Shown piece after piece: positions 31,791 through 44,993 of a stretch of 64,000 bases of DNA. Origin of the DNA: Notamacropus eugenii. Taxonomy: Eukaryota; Chordata; Mammalia; Diprotodontia; Macropodidae. Each line of letters begins with the position of its first letter. Within the stretch, counting starts at the first letter, position 1. Under the pieces are notes generated by a model. The model had not been told where the DNA came from and did no database searches. It was given only the letters and a program-made list of their open reading frames with translations. A program made the position numbers and the translations under genes. The stretch spans positions 4,367,501 through 4,431,500 of the forward strand of contig NC_092878.1 of the NCBI RefSeq assembly GCF_028372415.1, in the 5' to 3' direction.

Positions 31791-32423
31791 TGCTCAGCTT
31801 TTCTGAAGGCTTGAACTGTCTGCACACATTTTTACCTCTATGGGTAATGTAAACTAAAGAGACTGTTAATCCCTCATATAGTTTGTTCTGAGTGAAATAT
31901 TCCAATTTCCAGTGGCTCCACTGGTGCCTACTTTGACTAAATAAGTGTTATAGTCCTCAAATTCCAAGCATGTGTTTTAGAAAGAAAATTGCCCTGTTCT
32001 TGGAAGAGGCAAATGTGGTGCAGACAAACTCAAGGGAGAATTTTGGTCTTTTTGCACCTCTTGTCGTGATGGTGCTTTCATTTGCACAACAGTTCTATAA
32101 TTAATTCATCTTTGAGCCAAGTCACTTAATAGCATAAAATCTCTTTCTGATTTACCATAGAGCCTGGCAGAGACAGAGACACAGAGGTGAATGCAGGCAT
32201 TCTTAAAAATACGCATTGCAACATTTAAAGTATACTACTCTTCTACCTATTTATTGCTATTTCATCAGTTACCTTTTGTCAGATACACTCACAGAATTGA
32301 GATTTTATTGAAAACAATTAGTGAACAACAGTATTTATCATCCAGGACCTGATTTCTGACAGACAACTTGGCAATTGAGGCTACCTGCCTGTAACATTAC
32401 TTATGACATTTTTATTACTTTAG
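31791..32423. other. Intron 8 remainder, no recognised feature
   Basis: Unique-looking sequence to the exon 9 acceptor. Confidence 0.4.
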
Positions 32424-32563
32424 ATGAAAAGGATGGCTTGGCACTCAGTCTTCAAGAATCACAGAACCTCCTTCAGAAAGGAAAAGAGAAAGAGATACAG
32501 TTTGAAGGGCAGATAAAAGCACTTGAAACCCAAATTCAAACATTAAAAGCCAATGAAGAACAG
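32424..32563 (+). CDS. CEP152: CEP152 exon 9, residues 279-325
   Basis: The acceptor is TTACTTTAG|ATGAAA and the donor CAG|GTAAAC, phase 1 in and 0 out. It encodes [20 protein letters not shown], then [20 protein letters not shown] and LKANEEQ, a continuous coiled coil. DEKDGL and [10 protein letters not shown] are identical to human as remembered. Confidence 0.95.
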
Positions 32564-32639
32564 GTAAACATTTCTAATTGAGTAACTCCTACAAATCTTA
32601 CAGCTTGATCTTGTAGTGTAAAATATATTTAGTTAAAAA

Positions 32640-32820
32640 TATAGGCCTTAGAGTTAAAGTGCAGTGGAAAGCACACTGATTGGTGTGAAAAACCCAGAGA
32701 CAACCTGTGTAGCTCTGATGTCCCTTAGCCTCAGTTATCCCGTCTGTACAAAGAGAGAGTGTTCGACTAATTTGTCTGTGGGGTCCCTCTCACTTCTAGA
32801 TCTACGATCAGTTTTTTTAC
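32640..32820 (+). repeat. CORE-SINE/MIR-family relic
   Basis: 'agtgcagtggaaagcacact', 'cttagcctcagttatcccgt' and 'cctctcacttctagatctac' follow the family order. Confidence 0.65.
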
Positions 32821-34440
32821 TCCTTCACCCTGACATAGGTATGCCTCTCTTGAAGTAAACTTGATCGAGGCAACCAAGATTTCCAGAGCAGATCACCAGT
32901 GAGCTTATAACTTTTTACTTTCCAGAAGGATTCACTGTAGAATTCCCTTAAGATAACATTCTTTTGGAACTCATCTAAATCACTGGATTTCCAGGTTTTA
33001 GGATGGTGTCTATTACAGAGAGTGAGATTGTCCTTAAAGATGGAGATATCTTGATGTAATAATAATATGAAAGATTTTACAGTTAATTACAACAAAGATT
33101 TTGAGTTTCAGACGTACTTTTCCATATACATGAGACTGAGCAGAGGTATTCTGATTTACTTTCAGAGGTATTTTGATTTACTTTGGTATTTTTTTTTTAA
33201 AAAGTGAGGAAGCTTTTTGATGTGGTTTCTTTGACTGTATTTATCTGTCTTTTTCTTTTCATACCACTTTGATTGTTTTAGAACTCTTTCCTATTGCTGC
33301 TATGTCTCTGATTCAAACAAGTTTTCCTGTGGTTGTCTTAAGGATGCACCTGCACCTGCTTGGATCAGTCTTTATATGTCTTTTATTTAGTGAGAGGTAG
33401 GAATGTTACCTCAGATCCTAGATGTCATAGAAATATTTTCCAGGAATTTTATGCTGTGCTGAGATATTCTGGTATGTGTGTTCCTGGCTTATAGAAGTGC
33501 CTGATTTGTAGCAGACACTCAGGATTGGAGATGATTTGGAAAAATTAAGTGGTGTGGGATTTTGTTAATAATTTTTCTAGTTTGCTTTTTGTTTTCTTAC
33601 TGGATTTCATGAGATCTTAAAAATGTAGCTTCTTTTGGCTACTTGTTAGTAGCAGTCTCCTTATGTTCATAGCAGAGACTCATTAGATGTTTCTGAGTTA
33701 GTTAATTAGTCATCTAAGGAATGAGATCAATGTTATGGCATCTGGAGGGCAGAGAGAATGAACTGTAGCTACTTCAAACTCTTCTAGCTTTGGCAGGACC
33801 CTCTTTTTTCCCCTTTTCAATTTTGGAGTAAGATGGAGAGGACCACTGTCTAGAAATACTGCCCTGAGAATGAGGGTAGAGGGTTGAAAATGACATTGAC
33901 AGCCTGTCCCTTCTGGTGTCAGCCCCAGTGGATCATTGTCTCCATTTTTGAGCAGGGAGTTAGTTCAAAGGAAGAAGTTTCTCTTTGTGGGAAACCTTAA
34001 CAGGTTTGTGAGTGTGTAGGAGGAGAGAAGGAATGGGAACAAAGGAACTTGAAAAGGCAAAAATGAGAAACCAAAAAGGAAACACAATATGAAATAATGA
34101 CTTTGTTCTAATTTCCCCACCCTGCTCCCCAGCTCCACTTCCATTCATGCTACTAGCTCTGAATAAATCCATCTTCCACAGAAAGGTTGTCAAGGACTTT
34201 TGAATCTGATCTCTGCTTTTACTGCATTTAGGTTCACACTTGGTCTAGTTCTGAGACCAGGAGGCAAAGAAGATTTTCCAAACTGTCCAGTCTGTGGTGA
34301 TATCAGAACTCCTCTTATTTAATTCAACAAATAAGTTATTAGGTACCTACTGTGTAAACTACCAAGTTTGCTTGTTAGCGATTGGGCAGTGGGACTAGAC
34401 TTGTGATCTGTGGGTGTAGAGAACTCGTGTGATCCATGCA
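32821..34440. other. Intron 9, first part, no recognised gene
   Basis: Unique-looking sequence. Short ORFs without motifs. No splice-bracketed frame matching CEP152 is seen. Confidence 0.4.
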
Positions 34441-34444
34441 AATC

Positions 34445-34615
34445 CACATCTTTGCAATTTATGGTTTCAGAGAGTTGCTTGGCACTAAAAGAGAGTAAAT
34501 GGCTTGGCTAGAATCACACAGCCAGTATGTATCAGTTGAGCCCAGTTATTCCAGACCACAATGAAGTTCTCTTTCCATTGTGCCAAGCTGCTTCTTGTAC
34601 AGGAAATATGTGGTC
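34445..34615 (-). repeat. MIR-like relic, antisense
   Basis: 'aatggcttggctagaatcac', 'acagccagtatgtatcagtt' and 'tccattgtgccaagctgctt' match the antisense MIR body. A 'tgcttattatgtgccagg' fragment follows at about 34,830-34,865. Confidence 0.6.
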
Positions 34616-34869
34616 CTTGCCCAAGGCCAGGTGCTTGTAATTTAGTACTTCAGAGTTTACTTCAGAAGACTGATGAGACTCACAATACCCTCATTCCTTA
34701 GTAAGTCGTCTTTATGAATTGCTGTGGCCAAAACAGTTTATTCTCTAATGGATGACCCTCGCTGAACTTAGTTAGATGTTTTTCAGATAAAAAGAGATAT
34801 GCTGTTTAGTAGATTCCTCACTCAAATGTTAAGTGCTTATTATGTGCCAGGGCCTATGCTAAGGCCAAA

Positions 34870-35470
34870 GCCTGTCTTTCCATTGTGGTTGGACCTGCTA
34901 GGTTTGGGGTTTTACTGGGGTAGTCTGCAAAACTCCGTTACTGATATCTTTGTTATTATGGAATGAGGTATCTGAGCAGGACTATTGTCTCAGACTTTGA
35001 GACTTAAATATGTAATGTCTTGATTCTTTAAATAGTCATTTTCTGTGTATATGCACTCTCCTATTTTTGTAACTCCCACATAAGAAACATGTAAGAAGTA
35101 CTCAATACTTGTTTAACCGAATTACAGTCTTAATTTGGACAGCGACTTATTTTTGTGGCATTATATATTTTTATCTGACAGGGCTTTGGAAAAATATAGC
35201 ATTTAAAATGTCTGTCTTTGAGAAGTGCAAGTCAGTTTTTCTGCAAATTCATTTTTCTGAGATTCTTTACTCTCTAGCTATTCTAATAACAAACTGTTAA
35301 TACTGAAGTGTTTAATGTGTTACTAGTTTTTAGGAATATTTTCAAGATCCTGATAGCATTTTAAAGCATTTTGCTCCTGAAAAATGATTAAAATAGGTCA
35401 ATTAGCTAACAGCTTTTCAGAGGCAGCAAAGTTCATAAAGAGGGCTAATAGATACAGTGAATATTCATAG
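34870..35470. other. Intron 9 stretch with no recognised feature
   Basis: AT-rich, no coding or repeat signal seen. Confidence 0.35.
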
Positions 35471-35474
35471 CTCT

Positions 35475-35935
35475 TTTTGTAATAGCAAAAAATTGGAAAC
35501 TCAGCAGCTGCCTACCTGTTATAGCAAATTATAGTCCATTAATGTAGCACAATGTTGTGCTATGAGATATGCCAAAATGGACAGTTTGAGAGGAAACTGG
35601 GAAGACTGCTGTGCACTAATGCAGAATGAAGCAAGCGGAACTTAGGAGAACCATTTATACAGTGTCAACATTATGAAGAAGATTTCAGTGCTAGGTCTAA
35701 TCAGTGTAACCACAAACCATGCTGTTAGATGACTGAAGATGAACCATCTTCTCCCAGAGAAGTAATAGATTGCAAATGTAGAAGGAGATAGGCATACTTT
35801 TGGTAATGGCCAATGGAGGTTTTGCTTGACTGTGTATTATGAGGAGTTCTTTTTTTTTTAATTTCTATGGTTGGGGAAGGGAAAAAGAGGAAAAGAAGGG
35901 AAAATAAATTATTAATCCGAAAAAGTAAAATATAT
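35475..35935 (+). mobile_element. L1 3'UTR-like fragment, sense
   Basis: 'aatagcaaaaaattggaaac', 'gcagaatgaagcaagcggaa', 'ggagaaccatttatacagtg' and a purine-rich tail before AAATAAATT match the layout of the marsupial L1 3'UTR seen antisense at 52-53 kb. Confidence 0.6.
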
Positions 35936-36329
35936 TTTCTTTAAATGAGAGGCACTGTTGCACCATGACTTGAGAACTAGAGTTTCTTTATCCTAGTGCT
36001 CTCTATATCAGGGAAGCCATAGGTCCCAATGCTTAAAATGCCAACTTTTCCTTTCTTTTCTCCCTCCACTCTCCTCTAAGATAGTAGAGAGATTTCTTTG
36101 TAGTAATTGTGGGTTTAGAACACAATCTAGCTATGCAAAATATCAAAGCAATATTATTTTAGCATGCTCTCTGTTGCTTTGAAATCTCCTTTATTAAAAA
36201 AAAGCCCAGCAGAATCCTATAATATGTCATTGTCAAGGGATGGTTGTTTAGGCTAATCAAATTTGTAGTTGATATTCCTCATAATGAGTAAGTTAAGATA
36301 GGACTTTTAAAAAATTCTAAAATTTTCAA

Positions 36330-36475
36330 ATTGAAATTTGGGAAGTGACTTCAAAGGTCTAATTTAATCCAGTTGCCTTATTTTATAGACATGGAAAACT
36401 TACCCTGAAGAGGTTGTAATTTATTGTCCAGGAAATGTAAAACTAGGACCTAGATCTCCTTTGACCACATCATAT
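36330..36475. repeat. SINE relic (MIR-family group)
   Basis: 'aagtgacttcaaaggtctaa', 'cagttgccttattttataga' and 'actaggacctagatctcctt' follow the group order. Confidence 0.5.
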
Positions 36476-36609
36476 CTAATTAAAAAAAATTGTTCCCTTG
36501 TAGTCACTTTGAGATTATATAAATGTATTTGAATGATGCTTATATCACTCAAAATATTTTTAGGAGTGTTCTTTTAGCCTGTGTCACATTATTTTGAACA
36601 TTCTCGCTG

Positions 36610-37345
36610 GTGCTAATCTTTGAAAAAATAGATTTTTATTGCCATCTTTTATTTTTTCGTTATCCAGATTTCCTCCTTTATCTCTCACCCCTAGCTGCTC
36701 TCAGAGAACCTACCCCTTATAACAAATTTTTTTTAAAGAAATAAAAGTAGAAAAACACGAAGGAGAGAAAAAAATCCACAAAATCAGTCACAAAAAAAAG
36801 TTTCTGTCATTGTTCCTCACTTGTGTACTGTACCCCACATCTGCAAAAGAATTGGGAGAGATCTCTTGTCTCTTCTTTGGGACCCCACTTTTACAACATT
36901 TCTTTAAAAAAAATAGGTTTTTCTTGTCATTTTTACTTGTAATTTTGCAACAGGTATCTTCCACCTTTTGGGGTTGTTCTTTCCATTTACATTCTTGTGG
37001 TCATTGTGTCTATATGTTTTCTTGACTCTGCTGACCTGTTCACTTTTCATCTGTTAATGTCAGTCTTTACTTCCTTTTCTGTGTTCCTTCCATCCACTGG
37101 TTCTTACAGCATAGTAATATTCCTTTGTGTTGATGCACCACGATGTGTTTAGCCCTGATCATCAGACATCTGCTTTGTTTAAGTAAGCAAGCATTTATTA
37201 ATTGCCAACTGTGTACCAGGTACTGTGCTAGACACCAAGATTTCTTTTTGCTATCACAAAAACTGCTGTTACTAGTATTTTGGCATACAGAGCCTTTCTT
37301 TTTTGATGTGATCTCTTTGGGGTACTTGCCAAATGTATTACTTAT
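36610..37345 (-). mobile_element. L1 3'UTR, antisense, with a nested repeat fragment
   Basis: Left to right: 'ttttattgccatcttttatt', the pyrimidine block, 'ggttgttctttccatttaca', 'atccactggttcttacagca' and 'gatctctttggggtacttgc', the order seen in the 52-53 kb copies. Between 37,180 and 37,242 lies an inserted 'aagcatttattaattgccaa ... gtgctagacaccaag' repeat fragment. Confidence 0.6.
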
Positions 37346-37944
37346 TAATTAATAACTCTGCAGTTTGTATTGTTGATTAAATTATTACCGTGCTGGCTAC
37401 AACAATAAGATTACTGATTTGCAAGATGAAGTACGTTAATGAGAACAGCCCCAAAATGTGGTTGTAACTTTTAAAATAAAACTTCATTATTTTCTGACAA
37501 GTAACCAGTGACAGTGTGGATTAGTCCAACAATTGGCTTGCCATGGGGAGCCCACCTGTCTCCCTGCTACCTTAACAAAGTGGTCATGTTGAGAACAGGG
37601 TCATGGCAAGTTCTCTATGCTGCCACAGTGTAGTACGCACCCTACTTTGACCTGATGGTAGCCCTCAAGTGCCTTTGGGCCTGGGAGTCTCAATCAGAAG
37701 AGTTTTAGGGAGCCACAACCCAATCACAGGGAGGTGTTGCCTGCCTCTTTATTCTAGATCTTTGATGAAGTCTATTGAGAGCATCCTGGCTGGGAAGACT
37801 GTTTGACTCTCATTCAGAGAGCTGTTCTGTTGTACTAAAAACATGTTTGTGACTTTCAGTACTTAAGAAGGTCTAGTGTTTGAAATCATTGAAATATAAA
37901 ATTATAAATCTGAATTTAGTGTATGGTTTTGTGTGATTTTTTAG
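37346..37944. other. End of intron 9, no recognised feature
   Basis: GC content rises at 37,510-37,770. The stretch is not assignable to a family I know. Confidence 0.35.
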
Positions 37945-38145
37945 ATGATTAAGAAAACTAGAGTGAGTGAGGTGGCCATGGAAAACCTAAGACAGCAACT
38001 ATTAGAGCTTCATCAATCTGACTCTCTACAGCGAACTAAAGAGCAGCATGAAAATATTGTTTTATGCCTCAGAAAGAAATATGAAGACCAAGTGACAACT
38101 TTACAGAAGAATCTGGATGCCACGAATGCTGTACTTCAAGAGCAG
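37945..38145 (+). CDS. CEP152: CEP152 exon 10, residues 326-392
   Basis: The acceptor is TGATTTTTTAG|ATGATT and the donor CAG|GTTTGA, phase 0, 67 codons. It encodes [20 protein letters not shown], then [20 protein letters not shown] and a [16 protein letters not shown] stretch, continuing the coiled coil. It aligns end to end with human without gaps as remembered. The donor with T at +3 and +4 is weak, so skipping of this frame-neutral exon is conceivable. Confidence 0.95.
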
Positions 38146-38149
38146 GTTT

Positions 38150-38900
38150 GAATGATTTCAGAAGACCAAGTAATAAATAAAGGTGTATCTGTGCTTAGTG
38201 TTTTGTAGTTAGTCACTAATCCTTGTAACTTAATTTGAAATTTGAAAAAAAAATCATTTGAAAAGCAGAGAATATGCATTCACTCCTTTGAGAATCTGAG
38301 TCAAAAACTTGTATGTTTGAGTAGGGAGAGGACAAATTTTCAGAATTCCCTATGTTTGGGAGGTGTGCATACCCAGCTTTAGTGAAAGCTGACTCCGTAA
38401 GTTTCTTATTGCTGCCTCTTTAAGCATTTGAGAGTTGTTTGGTGGCATTTTTGAGAAACACCTGAATGAAAGAAGCTAAACCAGTTTAGTTGTCCAGGTA
38501 TTTCTTTTGAGGGCTTGAAGATTCATACTATTCTCAGCAGAAAGTTGTACAATTTGTGTATTCATGCTCATATGAGGGCAGCTTTGCATATGTGCAGATG
38601 ATGAATTATTGTCACTAGAAGTTTTGAGGAAAATACTGTACACAAAATAGGGGAGAATTGAGATCCCAAGTGTATATATGTTATATACCATAATATATAG
38701 CTTTGAAATTGTTGTTGCTGTTTTCTTAATTAATATTATTTCCAACGGAACACAGCTTTCTAGCTTCAGGTAATTCATTTAAAGTGTCTCCACCTTTATA
38801 GTCGAGTAACTAAGGGAAACAAATACTCATTTCATTCCAGTGAATAGAATTACTAATGCCTATATACTTATTTAGGACAGATTTTATTATGACTTGTACT
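38150..38900. other. Intron 10 start, no recognised feature
   Basis: A 100-codon antisense ORF (38,476-38,778) has no motif and is treated as chance. Confidence 0.4.
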
Positions 38901-38902
38901 AT

Positions 38903-39170
38903 TGGGTCAGCTAGGCGATGCAATGGACAGAGCACTGAGTTTGGAGTCAGAAGATCTGAGTTCAAATGGGGCCTCAGACACTTAGTAACTTTGTCATTTT
39001 ATGTAAGTCACTTAACCCCTGTTTGCCTCATCTGTAAAATGCCTTATCTGTAAAATAGGGACATAGTAGGGAGGGAAATGGCAAATTACTCCAGTATTTT
39101 TGCCAAGAAAACTCCATGGACAAAAGTCCATGGAGTCAGATAGAAGTCAGACACAACTGAACGCAATAAT
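38903..39170 (+). repeat. MAR1-type tRNA-derived SINE, nearly full length
   Basis: 'gggtcagctaggcgatgcaa' head, 'tctgagttcaaatggggcct' B-box region, 'gtcacttaacccctgtttgc' body and 'caaattactccagtattttt' and 'cagacacaactgaacgcaat' tail. Confidence 0.85.
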
Positions 39171-40030
39171 GCTACTGTTTTATCTTTTCATAGCTATTCT
39201 ATAGATTTGTCCTATCAGAGAAAAGTATGTCAAGTATAAGTTAAAATTGCATATAAGCTCTTCTTTTTTGCACTAATTGAAAGAAATGCTAATATATAAT
39301 TAAGAGTCATAGACAGTCATCCCAAAGTTGTTTACCTAATATTTTGACTGTGGACTACATTATTCAATTTTTACAGTGTTAGCTTCCTAACAGTAGGATG
39401 CTTTCTCTTACTCCCTTTTTTCTTTAACTGTACCTAATTTTAAAATTGAATGCAGAAATACCTCATTGTTGTGCACTTAATCTCATAATAACCAGATTGA
39501 ATGCCTAACATTAATAAAAAGTCTGAATTGTAACAGTTTAAAAGAAATATAGTTCTATTGCATTCAGATTCATAAAATAGAATTAAAAACCCTAACTCCA
39601 GGAATAAAATTGTCTTGTTTTAATGAGTAGAATGGATTGATTAGTAAACATTTTTAAATGCATCAGCCTGATTTGTAAACTACTCTGTTGAGCATTTGAT
39701 TCCATGAGTGCTTTTATAGGTTTATTATACATAAACTTTATAATAGCCAAACTAGTCACCTTGCTGCTTCTCCCACAGAACAAAGACAATTCATTTCTTT
39801 TGGTATTTAATACTTTAGCTGTTTTATTGTCAGTTCTTCTCTTGATATCTGAAGGAATTGCCAAAGAACAGTGAAATCCTGGAGAACCAAAATAAGGACA
39901 CTCTAGACATAGCCTGCGCAGACCCTGTGTAGAATTGACTCCACTTACGTACTCAGCTGCAACATTTCTTTCATACTTTCAACATTTCTTCATAAACTTT
40001 TGTGAATGTGATATACCTGCTCCTGTATCC
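39171..40030. other. Intron 10 stretch with no recognised feature
   Basis: AT-rich. A 90-codon antisense ORF (39,592-39,864) lacks any motif. Confidence 0.4.
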
Positions 40031-40396
40031 TCAAACTTTTATAATACTTTTCAGTTTCATCACCCAATTGAAACAGCTCTCCAAACTGATGTCCCTTAAT
40101 ACCCAAATCTGGCTCTTCAGTCTTCATTCTTTTGGACCTCCCTTGAAGCATTTGACATACTGACTACTTTTCTCCTCTTTCTCTTTCTGGGTTTACCTGA
40201 TAGTGCTTTTATTTTTCTGATCTGGCTTGTTTCACTCCTCAATTTCCTTTGCTCATCCATATCACATTGTCAGCCCTGGGTGGTCCCTCTTTGTCCTGGA
40301 CCCTATTCTCTCCCACGTTCTCATTTGGTGACCTCATCAATTTATGGGTTCAGATTATCATTTCTATTCAAATGACTCCCAGATTTCTGTAGATAC
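40031..40396 (+). mobile_element. L2 LINE, ORF2 (RT-region) fragment, interrupted by the ERV
   Basis: 'cttcattcttttggacctcc', 'gaagcatttgacatactgac', 'ctcatccatatcacattgtc', 'tgtcctggaccctattctct' and 'aaatgactcccagatttctg' follow L2 in order. The frame breaks off at the LTR start. Confidence 0.75.
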
Positions 40397-40767
40397 TGAC
40401 AAGGAAGGGGGCGGATCCTGAGACCACCCCCTAAAGACCTGAGTGTAGGGGAAGGTTGTCTGGAATCAGTTCATGGGCTCAAGCATTCTTGAAGTCAAGG
40501 TGTTAAAGATTTATTGTTATGCTTTTCAGCAGACCAGAGTTCTTAGGGAGCTTGCAATTTGAAAAGGGTACAGGTAAAGTTTATATACGATATTCTGTAG
40601 TAAAATATGTGTCAAATATGCTAAGTAGGTGAATCAGGGCAGGACTGGGGAAAGATTCAGGAGTGGTTAGTTCTTAAAAGAACTTGCACTTTTAGCATCT
40701 ACTACCCGGGTGTTTTGCCCAGAGTTCATTGGGAAATAGCCTAAGGCAAGGCTATGTGGGGGTGTGG
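40397..40767 (-). repeat. 3' LTR (shared part) of the antisense ERV
   Basis: TATA-like element at about 40,580-40,587 and poly(A) signal (TTTATT on the + strand) at 40,510-40,515. The LTR may extend right to about 41,110, but the other copy does not cover that part. Confidence 0.75.
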
Positions 40768-41109
40768 TTTTAGAATTAGGATAAGGGAATTGAGATAAGG
40801 GATGAAGATCTCCGTTTCTGAAACTGCTTCATGCTGAGCATGGATGTAGAGGTGTTTCTTCCTGATAGGGTTCTGCCATTCAAGGAGTTCGGTCTGTAGC
40901 CAGTGTCAGGAACTTGACCTGACACTAAGTCCAGGGGGTGATGGGTCATCGTCTCGATAGCATTTGGTACCCAGCTTGAGTTGTCATCTGCAAGTGAAGG
41001 GCACTGAGCTTAGAAGAGACAAATCTGGCAAGGAGATTAAGCAAACAAGGGTCAGAAAAGAGTAGGAGGAAAATTGACCAGAAGTGGTGTGGGTATGAGA
41101 ATACTGTCA

Positions 41110-44100
41110 AACTTCTACATACCCTCTCAACATACTATCCAGGGACAAGAGAGACTTGGATGACCCCCATTTGTCTCCACACCTTCTTATCTGCCTTCCA
41201 TATTTTTGATCAAGGCTTTCTCTTTCCAAATCTTTTGAATCCATTATTCAAGACTACTTCACTTTCCTTTATATTTCTACCACAAACAAAATAGCTCGTA
41301 AGTTATTATTCTTCACTAACATGGCTGTACTGCCTGAAACAAAAAAGGTTCCTGACTCACAAACTTGTTTATCCTTCTCCAATTGTATTCACTCTGGAAG
41401 AAAGAGATACTTCACAAATTAAATCTTTTAGTTATGATAACTTCAAACACCATTTTAACTCTTGGTTAGGCCATGGAATGACTACAAATTCAGATCGAAA
41501 TAGCAAGATCTCTCCTTTTTAACTCATTACATTAATTTAGCAATAAATTATCTTGCAAATGAAAATTTAGTAAGCCTTATAAAAATCACACAAGAGATTT
41601 TTAAAATATTTTTTCTAAAAGTATTTCTTTTTCTTTTAAAACAGTTTAAAATTTATCCCAGTGTTGTCACTAAACTTTTATAAAAAAAATTATTTGAAAA
41701 CTTTTAAAATGATAGCTCTCTTTTGACATTAAAGCAAAAAATAAACCTTTAAAATTGAAATTCATTAAAACTGAGTTGCTGTAAAATGTCCTTAAGTAGC
41801 ATAAATTCCCAAAGTATTTTAACAAATTAAATTCTTAGTTATTGCAGAATTCCTAGATATCACAAAATGCTTCAGTCAAAAAGGTGTTGTAATGGAATCT
41901 CGCATTGGCAACAGTAAGAGATCACAATCTTTGCTTTTAAAAGCTACTGCTTTTAGAATCCTTTTAAACAATGGGAATATATTAAGGTGACTTTTAAATA
42001 ATTTACATAAATTTCCGCACATGTCTAATTCTAGATAAAAGTAATATTAGATTTCCCAGGAAGATTACTCAAAAGGGCTCATATGTTTTACTGACCAGCT
42101 GCTCTTGATCATAGAAATTTTCTATAGAAGGAAAAAAAACAGGGACATGTGACATACCAAATATGACAGGATAAAACATCCTTTGCTCTGTTTGAATTCA
42201 GATTAAGAGTCAAAATTCTCTAATCATGAAATATCTATTCTGCATCATAGCCAACTCAGGAAGAGTCAAGTGGGAAACATTCCTTTTCAAAGGAACACAA
42301 TGGGGAAACTGAGTCAGGAGGCTCCCATCCTAGATTGGGGCTAGGTTTGTCTCCTTGTCCTGTTCCCAGATGCAGATCTCCACCTGTTAATAGTACAGGT
42401 TCACATTCCCTCTCAGTAGTTTGTGGCATTTCTCTCAGACACTGATTTAAAACAAACAACTATACCCAAATTCAAACTCAAAACAAAATTAGTTATGGTC
42501 CCAAGTGTCTTTTACCTTAAACAACAAGTTTCACCAATCACAGCTTAGAGCAAGATACAGTTATTTTTATTCTTGTGGAGTTACAATAAGCAATAAAAAT
42601 TTTTACCAGGACTGACACACATAAAAGATTCTTTCTCTAATTTGTCCTGGTGTAAAAGCCAATTGTTAGAAATCCTTTCTATCTATTGTATATAAACTTG
42701 CAGTTTCTGAGGAAGCCAAATTCATTGTTTAGGAACTCCATAACCCAAACAAGATCTTTTCCTGGAGCTGATGACCTTGCCCACACAGATGGTTTCCAGG
42801 GGCCTTGGCAAGTTTTACAAATAAGGGGAATAGACATGGACCCCATAGAGGGGCTGATAATGGTGCCCCTCCCTGCCAACCTCTATACATACAGGAGGAC
42901 TCTTCTGAATGGGCAGAACCCAATCGAAATAAAGTTTTTACCCAATTCCCTCCTTTCCATATGCAGTAATCAATTAACAGTTTTAGGTTTTGACATTAAA
43001 ACAGTAACCCCTAATAGTAACTAAATAACTTAGTTAACAATCTTACAACTTTCATAAGTGATAGCCAAATTGTTTTAGCTGTAACCTCCTCTTGAACTAT
43101 AGGCAAAGGTGGAAATGTCTGGTTTTCTAAATGGCAGTTATAAAACATTATTAGACAGGGTTAGCAGGACTGATAAAGTGACATCACTGATTTTACAGAA
43201 TTTTTCCAGCATCTTTTAGTTTCAAAAAACATTCATGTTAAAAATTACTTTATCTAACACCATTTCTGCCTCACAATGGTCACTCAATTTTTACAACATA
43301 AGAGAATTTTACTACAATTTAGAAATACAATAATAACACAAACAGTACATTTCAGTTGACATTAATTGCATTTCCAAACCATCACATATAAAAATTATTG
43401 ATAGAAGATTGGGCTTACCAAATTCGAAGGCTTGTTGGCTTCTGACCTTTTACTGCCCTGGCCCATCTGTTCTTCTCCCCATTGTTACCTGATTGTAGGG
43501 GTGGTCGAGTCAGGGATTTGGGAAGGGAGGAGGAAGAGGGACTAAGGACTGGGGAGTGCTGGGAGGTTGTTGGAGTCCAGCACCTGAATTAAAGGTTGTG
43601 GGGGGCCCTTAAGGAGGGGAATTTGGTGGACAAGGAGGAGAGAGGGTCCTTGAGGAACCTATGAGCTTCCTGATAGGAATTGTTCAACTTCAGGGAACTT
43701 GGAGCAGAAGCTCCAAGTGTGGTGTGGGAGCAAGGACTGGGGATTTGAGAGGAGAGGTTCCTGTTCTTGCCTAAATGGGTGGGCTTCAGAGTGCCCAGGG
43801 GCCCAGGGCTGTTGTTAGTGGGGCCCTTGATATAGCTGCTATGCCTTCCCCTTCCTTCCTTTTGCCATTTGAGGAAAGGTAGCTCAAATTCTCTACCATT
43901 CTTCAGCACTCTCTTCCCTTAATCTGATCTGGGATGTGAGGAGTTAACAGAATCTGCTAAAATGATTTTAGCTGTTCTAACTGTTCATTGCAGTCCTAGC
44001 TCAGTGGTCAGAGTCAGGGCAACAAGGTGAAAGATCTTAACGATTCCAACTTTTACTCAGGTAAACTTTACTTCAGTGTCCACTCCTTAAAAACTTCTTT

Positions 44101-44955
44101 GAAAGTGAGAGCTGTGAATCTGCCAGTCAAGGTGAATGGGACTCTGGAAAAAGATCCCATGGTGCCTAGTCCCTTTCTCCCCCGTACTAGAGAGCTCTAA
44201 GCTTTGTCTCTGAGGTGTCTCTTTTTTCAGATCTATGCATTTTCCCAATTTTCCTTCGTGCCAAATAGTATAATAAATTCTGACCTGTCTTGAACATCAA
44301 ATCAGGAGTGACACATTTCACTTAAAATAAGATCAGAATGAATTCAGTTGCCTTTTGATCATGTCCTGGTACACAGAAACCTTTCTCTTTTATGAGGCAT
44401 GGAGTGATTCACAACTAGTCAGTCTGCCTTTCTTGTTTCCCTCTGCCTTCACAACTTGGTCAAAGTTAGAAGGTAGAAGGAGAATTTTTAGGAACAATTT
44501 TCCAAAAATTTCCAGACCTTTTTACTTTCAAACCTTCTCTTCACACAATTTGTGCAGATAGATTATACCTTTCCTTACGCTTTCTACTCATGCTCCTCTT
44601 CTTCCTGCATGCTTAAACTTTCTTGCCTTTCCTTCTACTTATCCCTCTGGTGGACTTAGATTAAAGCCCTTTAAAACTGCATGTATCTTAGTTCTTTCTA
44701 TTTCTGACCTGACACTGCCTTCACCAATCATATAAACTAAACAATAAAATATTTTTCTCTCTCTTTCTCTCTCGCATCCACCCGCTCCTCTGAGACTGCT
44801 GCAGGTAGGGAGGGAGAAGAGGGAGATAAAGAGAAAGTGGCATTCCAAGGACGTTCATACTGCAACCCTTTGCTGCTCTTGCTGGCTGGCTGTATTTTCA
44901 ACCTTACAAAATGTCAGATTACATATAGACATTCATTCACGCAGACACAGACACA

Positions 44956-44993
<38 letters not shown>

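Noticed and set aside
43589-43909. Minus-strand ORF in the ERV interior as a retroviral protein
   Set aside because: It is Pro/Ser-rich but shows no recognised retroviral motif, so it was left unassigned.
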